From positions 1-10,103 of the forward strand of contig JAHLLK010000128.1 of NCBI GenBank assembly GCA_020444165.1: 10,103 nucleotides of DNA, in the 5' to 3' direction. The translations under genes were made by a program, and so were the position numbers. The DNA is from Deltaproteobacteria bacterium (GTDB lineage Bacteria; Desulfobacterota; Desulfarculia; Desulfarculales; Desulfarculaceae). The notes below the pieces were generated by a model. The model searched no databases. It saw nothing but the letters and a program-made list of their open reading frames with translations, and was not told where the DNA came from. This document shows, in pieces, positions 6,932 to 10,103 of the stretch (position 1 is the first letter of the stretch; every line of letters begins with the position of its first letter).

Positions 6932-6941
6932 GCCGGGAAGG
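6916..6941. promoter_or_regulatory. Palindromic operator over the IclR -35 box
   Basis: CCTTCCGGGCT (6916-6926) and AGCCGGGAAGG (6931-6941) form an inverted repeat with 10 of 11 positions paired around a 4-bp centre. It covers the TTGACA hexamer, so a bound protein would block polymerase. IclR-family proteins commonly repress their own genes in this way; the identity of the bound protein is inferred. Confidence 0.5.
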
Positions 6942-7071
6942 GGCCGGGGTGGAGAAAGGAGGGCAGTACTTGGGGGATGGGCCCGGCGGGTGGGAATGTG
7001 CGTGGCCTTGCGCCGGGAGGGTGGGAGGCTGCTACACTTGGGGGCTTGGCATGACCCGTAACACCGGCAAG

Positions 7072-7720
7072 GGCGACGCGGCCGGGGGTTGGGGGTAAAT
7101 CGCGGCCTCGCTGCGGGAGCGCGCGAGACGGCTCTTCATGGCGACCTCGCCCTCCCCGCTATGCCAGCAGCGGCACGCTGCCGGGAGGGCTAGGGTTTTT
7201 CACAGCCTCGCTACGGGAGCGCGCGAGACGGCTCTTCATGGTGACCTCGCCCGACCCGCTATGCCAGCAGCGGCACGCTGCCGGGAGGGCTAGGGTTTTT
7301 CACAGCCTCGCTACGGGAGCGCGCGAGACGGCTCTTCATGGTGACCTCGCCCGACCCGCTATGCCAGCAGCGGCACGCTGCCGGGAGGGCTAGGGTGAAA
7401 CACGGCCCCGCTACGGGAGCGAAGGCCTCCCCGCTTGAATGATGTCCTCGCCCGACCCGCCATGCGAGCCGCGGCGACGCGGCCGGCGACGCGGCCCGGG
7501 GGTTAGGGGTTAGGCACAGCCTCGCTGCGGGAGCGCGCGAGACGGCTCTTCATGGCGACTCGGCCCGACCCGCTACGCCAGCCGCGTCACGCTGCCAGGG
7601 GGGCCAGGGTTAAACACAGCCCCGCTGCGGGAGCGCGCGAGACGGCTCTTCATGGCGACTCGGCCCGACCCGCTACGCCAGCCGCGGCGACGCGGCCGGC
7701 GACGCTGCCGGCGACGCGGC
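7072..7720 (+). repeat. Repeat array 2: six units, mostly exactly 100 bp
   Basis: A truncated core (GGCGACGCGGCC at 7072-7083) is followed by units starting at 7101, 7201, 7301, 7401, 7515 and 7615. The period is 100 bp except for one 114-bp unit. Units 7201 and 7301 differ only in their last few bases. Each typically reads CACAGCCTCGCTACGGGAGC, then GCGCGAGACGGCTCTTCATGG, then CGACCCGCTAYGCCAGC and a GC-rich hairpin. The last unit contains the same 30-bp core as array 1 (7667-7696), and the segments upstream align with array 1 units without gaps, so the two arrays are one family. Short 12-bp expansions of GCGACGCGGCCG occur at 7474-7497 and 7687-7720. Runs of GGGTTAGGGGTTAGG type lie at unit junctions. 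The right end touches the stop codon of the 59-aa gene. No transposase or spacer diversity is seen. Confidence 0.9.
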
Positions 7721-7900
7721 TTAGGCGTAGCGGTCGAGGCGGCCATGGTTAGGGGTTGCGGGTTGATCGTCAGGAAGATAGGCGGTTTCCCGCCGGCGCT
7801 CCACCTTACGGTCGTCCTTGCGACGTCTGGCGGCCTTCTTCTCCTCCTGCGCACGGGCCACGGGCCTCAAATTGGGCACAAGGTTGATGTCGGCCAGCAT
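7721..7900 (-). CDS. Small highly charged hypothetical protein (59 aa)
   Basis: A small minus-strand gene with a near-perfect ribosome binding site (AAGGAGGA) 7 bp before the ATG at 7900. The product starts MLADINLVPNLRPVARAQEE, continues through a very basic and acidic stretch (KKAARRRKDDRKVERRRE, about 21-38) likely to be helical, and ends QPATPNHGRLDRYA before TAA. It has no membrane segment, signal peptide or cysteine. I do not recognise the family. It lies 103 bp downstream of the cysteine-rich gene on the same strand and may share its transcript. The last 16 or so codons overlap a G-rich stretch (on the plus strand GGTTAGGGGTTGCGGGTTG) resembling array 2 junction sequence, so the C-terminus may be repeat-derived. 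The strong start signal is the main evidence that it is real. Confidence 0.72.
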   Translation of the reverse strand: MLADINLVPNLRPVARAQEEKKAARRRKDDRKVERRRETAYLPDDQPATPNHGRLDRYA

Positions 7901-8003
7901 ATTTCGTCCTCCTTGTACCCCTTATCGGCCCTTTTGGGGCGCCGCTTTAGGAAAACCGGCGGCTGGAATCCATTTTCCGGCCGGGGGACCTCCTGGCGGC
8001 GGC

Positions 8004-8231
8004 TCAGGGCCGGGAGGGTGGTGGGGCGGTGCCGAATCGCGCCTTGAAGCCGGCCAAACCCAGGCGGCCCACCATGTGCCGCGCCACCCAGAGGCAGTCT
8101 TCGCGGCCGGATTGCCGGCAGCCGCTGCCTTCCTGGAAAGAGTGGCGGGAGCAGCACAGGCACATGAGTTCGGGACACAAGAGGGCATCGGTGTAAAAAC
8201 GGCGGAGTTCCTGGACCCGGATGGTGGGCAT
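8004..8231 (-). CDS. Small cysteine-rich hypothetical protein (75 aa)
   Basis: A minus-strand gene whose ATG at 8231 follows CAGGGAG and a run of A residues, a good ribosome binding site. An ATG further upstream at 8330 would add 33 low-complexity residues and lacks a comparable site, so I prefer 8231. The product begins MPTIRVQELRRFYTDALLCP and carries six cysteines (19, 24, 26, 27, 38, 46) plus His30, in the pattern C-x4-C-x-C-C, then C-x7-C. This suggests binding of zinc or an iron-sulfur cluster. After residue 46 an amphipathic segment (LWVARHMVGRLGLAGFKARF) follows, then a Pro-rich end. There is no signal peptide. I do not recognise the family. It is transcribed away from the SPOR-domain gene and precedes the 59-aa gene. 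Confidence 0.68.
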   Translation of the reverse strand: MPTIRVQELRRFYTDALLCPELMCLCCSRHSFQEGSGCRQSGREDCLWVARHMVGRLGLAGFKARFGTAPPPSRP

Positions 8232-8542
8232 TTTTTTCTCCCTGAAGAACGCGGGCGGCGGGCGCCTGGGGGGGTGTTCCCCGGGCCTGGCGGCGGGCCG
8301 CGCGCGGCCGGCAAGCAAAGGGACAAGCATTTCGGGAATTTATCCCGGAGGTTCGGCCGGTTCCCGGGGCGGTGTGTCGGCCCGGGGGGGCGGTTTGACC
8401 CCGGCTTGTCCCCATATGATTCACAGAAGGAGCAGAAATTGTGCCAACAAGGTGATTACGCGAGTTTTTTCAACCTGCGCTCTTGCCTGTCCCCGGGGTT
8501 CCGTGCTAGCCTGGGCCGGCAAACGTTCGGAGTTTTAAGGAC
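8232..8542. other. Divergent intergenic region
   Basis: This region lies between the cysteine-rich gene (minus) and the SPOR-domain gene (plus). It contains a short dyad CGGGA/TCCCG at 8333-8347 and candidate plus-strand promoter hexamers. A good -10-like TATGAT occurs at 8415-8420, but its nearest TTGACC (8395-8400) is only 14 bp away. No convincing minus-strand promoter was found. A 40-codon frame at 8416-8538 lacks a ribosome binding site. Confidence 0.4.
8483..8512 (+). promoter_or_regulatory. Candidate promoter of the SPOR-gene operon
   Basis: TTGCCT (8483-8488) and TAGCCT (8507-8512) are separated by 18 bp, with a TG just before the -10 as in extended promoters. A start near 8520 would leave a leader of roughly 20 nt. 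The hexamers match consensus only moderately. Confidence 0.3.
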
Positions 8543-9379
8543 ATGGCCACGCTGATCCTCCTGGCGTTGCTGGCGGGGGCTCTGCTTTCCCTGGTGGCGG
8601 CGCTGATATATCTGTATCGTTTTTTGGTGCGCAAGGGGCTGTTCCCCCAGCTGCCGCGTCTTTGGCGTGGCGACCGCACCCGTTTTCTCATCTGCGCCGG
8701 GGGTTTTGTGGCGTTCGCAGCCGCGCTGGTGGTGGTGATGGGACACCCGGCCGCCCCGCCGGCTCCCCCAGGCGCCCCGGCGGGTCAACAGGGGCGCCAA
8801 GCTGAGCCGGGGATGAGCAATTCCCAGGCCGCTCGGCCGCAGACCGCGGCGGAAGCCGGCAACGAACGGGTGCTGCCGCCGGCGGAACCCACGCCGCCGG
8901 AGCCGGAACCGGGATTGCCGTCCCAACCTTTGGGACGCGAGGAGCCACCGGCGCCCGCGGAACCGGCGGCGCCAGCCGCGCCAGCCGCACCGGAGCCCAC
9001 GGCGCCGCCGGCCTTCACCCCACCCACCCTGGAGCCGCCGACGCCCACCGCGCCGCCACCGCCTCCAGAGCCTCCGGCCGCGGCCCCGGCCCCGGAGAAA
9101 CCCGCGGCGCCGGCAGCCCAGCCGGAGACCGCGGCGCCCAAGGGCTGGCTGGTGTGCGTGGCCAGCTTCCGCACCCCGGGCGAGGCGGAAAGCTTCGCCA
9201 AGGGCCTGCGCCAGAAAAAGCTGCCGGTGGTGGTGTACCAGACCAAGGTGAAGAACAAGGGTCTGTGGCACCGGGTCTGCCTGGGGCCTTTCCCCAGCCA
9301 GGACAAGGCCACGGTGGCGGCCAAGGGGTGGAAGGCCAAGGGTGACATCGCCAACTACTTCCTGGTGCACCAGCGCTGA
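8543..9379 (+). CDS. Membrane-anchored SPOR-domain protein
   Basis: A 278-residue protein with two hydrophobic segments (about 4-27 and 47-67), a long Pro/Ala/Glu-rich linker (about 68-198) and a C-terminal SPOR domain (about 200-276). The SPOR fold is recognised from GWLVCVASFRTPGEAESFAKGLRQ followed by LWHRVCLGPFPSQDKA. SPOR domains bind septal peptidoglycan stripped of stem peptides, so the protein probably sits in the inner membrane with the domain in the periplasm and serves cell division or wall remodelling. With two membrane helices both termini should be on the same side, which differs from the usual single-anchor layout and suggests both are periplasmic. Each core strand carries an unusual cysteine (Cys205, Cys246). 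AAGGA lies unusually close to the ATG. The gene heads a run with two small paralogous genes. Confidence 0.85.
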   Translation: MATLILLALLAGALLSLVAALIYLYRFLVRKGLFPQLPRLWRGDRTRFLICAGGFVAFAAALVVVMGHPAAPPAPPGAPAGQQGRQAEPGMSNSQAARPQTAAEAGNERVLPPAEPTPPEPEPGLPSQPLGREEPPAPAEPAAPAAPAAPEPTAPPAFTPPTLEPPTPTAPPPPPEPPAAAPAPEKPAAPAAQPETAAPKGWLVCVASFRTPGEAESFAKGLRQKKLPVVVYQTKVKNKGLWHRVCLGPFPSQDKATVAAKGWKAKGDIANYFLVHQR

Positions 9380-9438
9380 TCCCGCCCCGGACGGCCTTGG
9401 GGCTCTGGACAGGGCGGCGGGAGGCCGGCCGGGTTTGT

Positions 9439-9466
9439 CCCGGGGGAGATTTTTCTCCCGTCCGGG
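9439..9466 (+). other. Hairpin before the first small paralog
   Basis: GGGAGA (9444-9449) pairs with TCTCCC (9454-9459) around a TTTT loop, and CCCGG/CCGGG (9439-9443 with 9462-9466) extends the stem. It ends immediately before the GGGAAGG that may serve as ribosome binding site for the GTG start at 9488. No T-run follows the stem, so it is more likely a processing or translational element than a terminator. Confidence 0.4.
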
Positions 9467-9487
9467 CGGGAAGGTTAGGCCCCTGGG

Positions 9488-9775
9488 GTGGACCCCGCCA
9501 AGCTCTTCAATCTGCTAAAGGAATTAGCCCAGCAACTGGGGGTGGAGGTCCGCCTGGAAGCCCTGGAGGGGGGCGAGGAGTACCGGGTGCAGGCGGGGCT
9601 TTGCCGGTTGGGGGGAAGGCTGGTAGCCTTTGTGGACCGGTCCGCCCCCCCCGGGGAGCGCTGCCGCCAGTTGGGGCGGGCGCTGTTGGGGCGGGACCTG
9701 GAGGCCGTGTATTTGCGGCCGGCGGTGCGGGAATACCTGGAATCCCTGACCGGCGGCCCGGGCCGGGAGGATTAG
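9488..9775 (+). CDS. Small conserved-looking hypothetical protein, paralog A (95 aa)
   Basis: A 95-residue soluble protein starting at GTG 9488; an in-frame stop at 9476-9478 rules out a longer form. The possible ribosome binding site GGGAAGG is about 13 bp upstream, rather far. The product has an N-terminal helix (LFNLLKELAQQLGVEVRLE), then a strand-rich part with GLCRLGGRLVAFVDR (about 37-51), and a helical end beginning PPGERCRQLGRALL. The GLC, FVDR, P-x-ER and A-L positions recur in the next gene, so the two are diverged tandem paralogs. I do not recognise a named family. It follows the SPOR gene by 108 bp and ends 3 bp before paralog B, which suggests coupled translation. No signal peptide or membrane helix is seen. 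Confidence 0.75.
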   Translation: MDPAKLFNLLKELAQQLGVEVRLEALEGGEEYRVQAGLCRLGGRLVAFVDRSAPPGERCRQLGRALLGRDLEAVYLRPAVREYLESLTGGPGRED

Positions 9776-9778
9776 GGT

Positions 9779-10039
9779 TTGGCCAGACGCCCCTCTGTGA
9801 AAGCCCGCTTGCAAGAGCTGGAAGCAGAGCTCAAGGCCCGGGGAGTGCAGCTTTCCTATGAGAAACTCCACTTCGCGGGCTTGATGCTCAAAGGCGGCCT
9901 GTGCTGGTTCAAGGACGGCTACCACATCTTCGTGGACCGCCGCAAAACCCCGGCCGAAAGACTGGACTCCCTGGAAGCCGCCCTGGAAGAACTGAACCGC
10001 CTGACCGCTCCAGGAAGCCGGCAGCCGGGGGAACCATGA
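9779..10039 (+). CDS. Small conserved-looking hypothetical protein, paralog B (86 aa)
   Basis: An 86-residue soluble protein. The start is TTG at 9779, three bases after the stop of paralog A, with GGGAGG eight bases upstream inside the end of that gene; this supports the rare start and translational coupling. It opens with a charged helix (KARLQELEAELKARGVQLSYE), then GGLCWFKDGYHIFVDRRKTP (about 39-58) and a second helix (AERLDSLEAALEELN). The GLC-x6-7-FVDR-x3-P-x-ER pattern matches paralog A. Function is unknown; the pair may form a heterodimer, which is inference from pairing and size only. A 30-bp perfect hairpin 34 bp further on probably ends the transcript. Confidence 0.8.
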   Translation: MARRPSVKARLQELEAELKARGVQLSYEKLHFAGLMLKGGLCWFKDGYHIFVDRRKTPAERLDSLEAALEELNRLTAPGSRQPGEP

Positions 10040-10073
10040 GAGGTTTGTGGGAGGAAGAGGAAGATGTGGGGGG

Positions 10074-10103
10074 AAGGACCCTTTTTTGAAAAAAAGGGTC
10101 CTT
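10074..10103. terminator. Long perfect hairpin with A/T arms, likely bidirectional terminator
   Basis: AAGGACCCTTTTTT and AAAAAAGGGTCCTT are perfect 14-bp inverted arms around a 2-bp centre. The form suits an intrinsic terminator at the end of the SPOR operon, and it may work in both directions. The window stops at its last base, so any U-run beyond it cannot be seen. Confidence 0.6.

Noticed and set aside
6970..7098. 42-codon plus-strand frame with TTG start after AAGGAGGG, rich in Gly, Trp and Cys
   Set aside because: The ribosome binding site is attractive, but the composition mirrors GC-rich non-coding sequence and the end runs into the truncated repeat core. No support beyond the start signal.
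7496..7514. Telomere-like GGGTTA repeat
   Set aside because: There are only two to three imperfect copies at a unit junction inside the sequence; it is treated as part of the repeat.
7072..7720. Integron attC sites or gene cassettes
   Set aside because: GTTRRRY-like strings occur (GTTAGGC at 7509, GTTAAAC at 7609), but paired RYYYAAC boxes, cassette genes and an integrase are absent, and the other units lack the motif.
2439..7720. Composite transposon formed by the two arrays
   Set aside because: No transposase, no terminal inverted repeats and no target duplication were seen, and the enclosed genes look like ordinary chromosomal genes.
8416..8538. 40-codon frame directly before the SPOR gene
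   Set aside because: It has no ribosome binding site before its ATG and overlaps the candidate promoter of the SPOR gene.
7818..8555. 245-codon plus-strand frame over the two small minus-strand genes
   Set aside because: It has low-complexity Gly/Pro/Arg composition, no ribosome binding site, and conflicts with two minus-strand genes that have strong start signals.
10036..10089. 17-codon frame overlapping the end of paralog B (ATGA junction)
   Set aside because: The acidic, low-complexity product reads into the terminal hairpin; it is more likely the untranslated 3' end.

Overview
The window is about 10.1 kb of high-GC bacterial DNA. An oxygen-sensitive class III ribonucleotide reductase with its radical-SAM activase, a large chemoreceptor and GC-rich codon use suggest an anaerobic, motile Gram-negative bacterium. 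A Desulfobacterota-like (former Deltaproteobacteria) lineage is my best guess, but this is inference and no rRNA or other marker is present to settle it.

Layout. (1) 2-2264, plus strand: the 3' part of nrdD, a small glutaredoxin-like gene and nrdG form a compact operon for anaerobic dNTP synthesis, closed by a strong intrinsic terminator at 2365-2404. (2) 2439-3024: repeat array 1, six copies of a hairpin-bearing unit of about 100-105 bp. (3) 3024-5165, minus strand: a methyl-accepting chemotaxis protein with a flexible C-terminal tail ending in a CheR-type pentapeptide. (4) 5166-5619: non-coding region between divergent genes. (5) 5620-6105, plus strand: a hotdog thioesterase, converging on and overlapping by 58 bp (6) a minus-strand IclR-family regulator (6048-6872) with a readable promoter and a palindrome over its -35 box. 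(7) 7072-7720: repeat array 2, six units mostly spaced exactly 100 bp apart and related to array 1. (8) Two small minus-strand genes: a 59-aa charged protein (7721-7900) and a 75-aa cysteine-rich protein (8004-8231). (9) 8543-10039, plus strand: a membrane-anchored SPOR-domain protein followed by two small paralogous proteins of unknown function, ending at a long perfect hairpin at the window edge.

The most unusual content is the pair of repeat arrays. They share a 30-bp core and a GC-rich hairpin, lie in the same orientation about 4 kb apart, and bracket the chemoreceptor, thioesterase and IclR genes. Each array ends with the same bases directly against the stop codon of a minus-strand gene. 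The period of 100 bp is not a multiple of three, and one stem base pair changes in a compensatory way between units, so the conserved feature is more likely nucleic-acid structure than protein. The remaining genes are mostly ordinary. Exceptions worth attention are the redoxin gene inside the nrd operon, the three small or paralogous gene sets without recognised function, and the putative IclR autoregulatory site.
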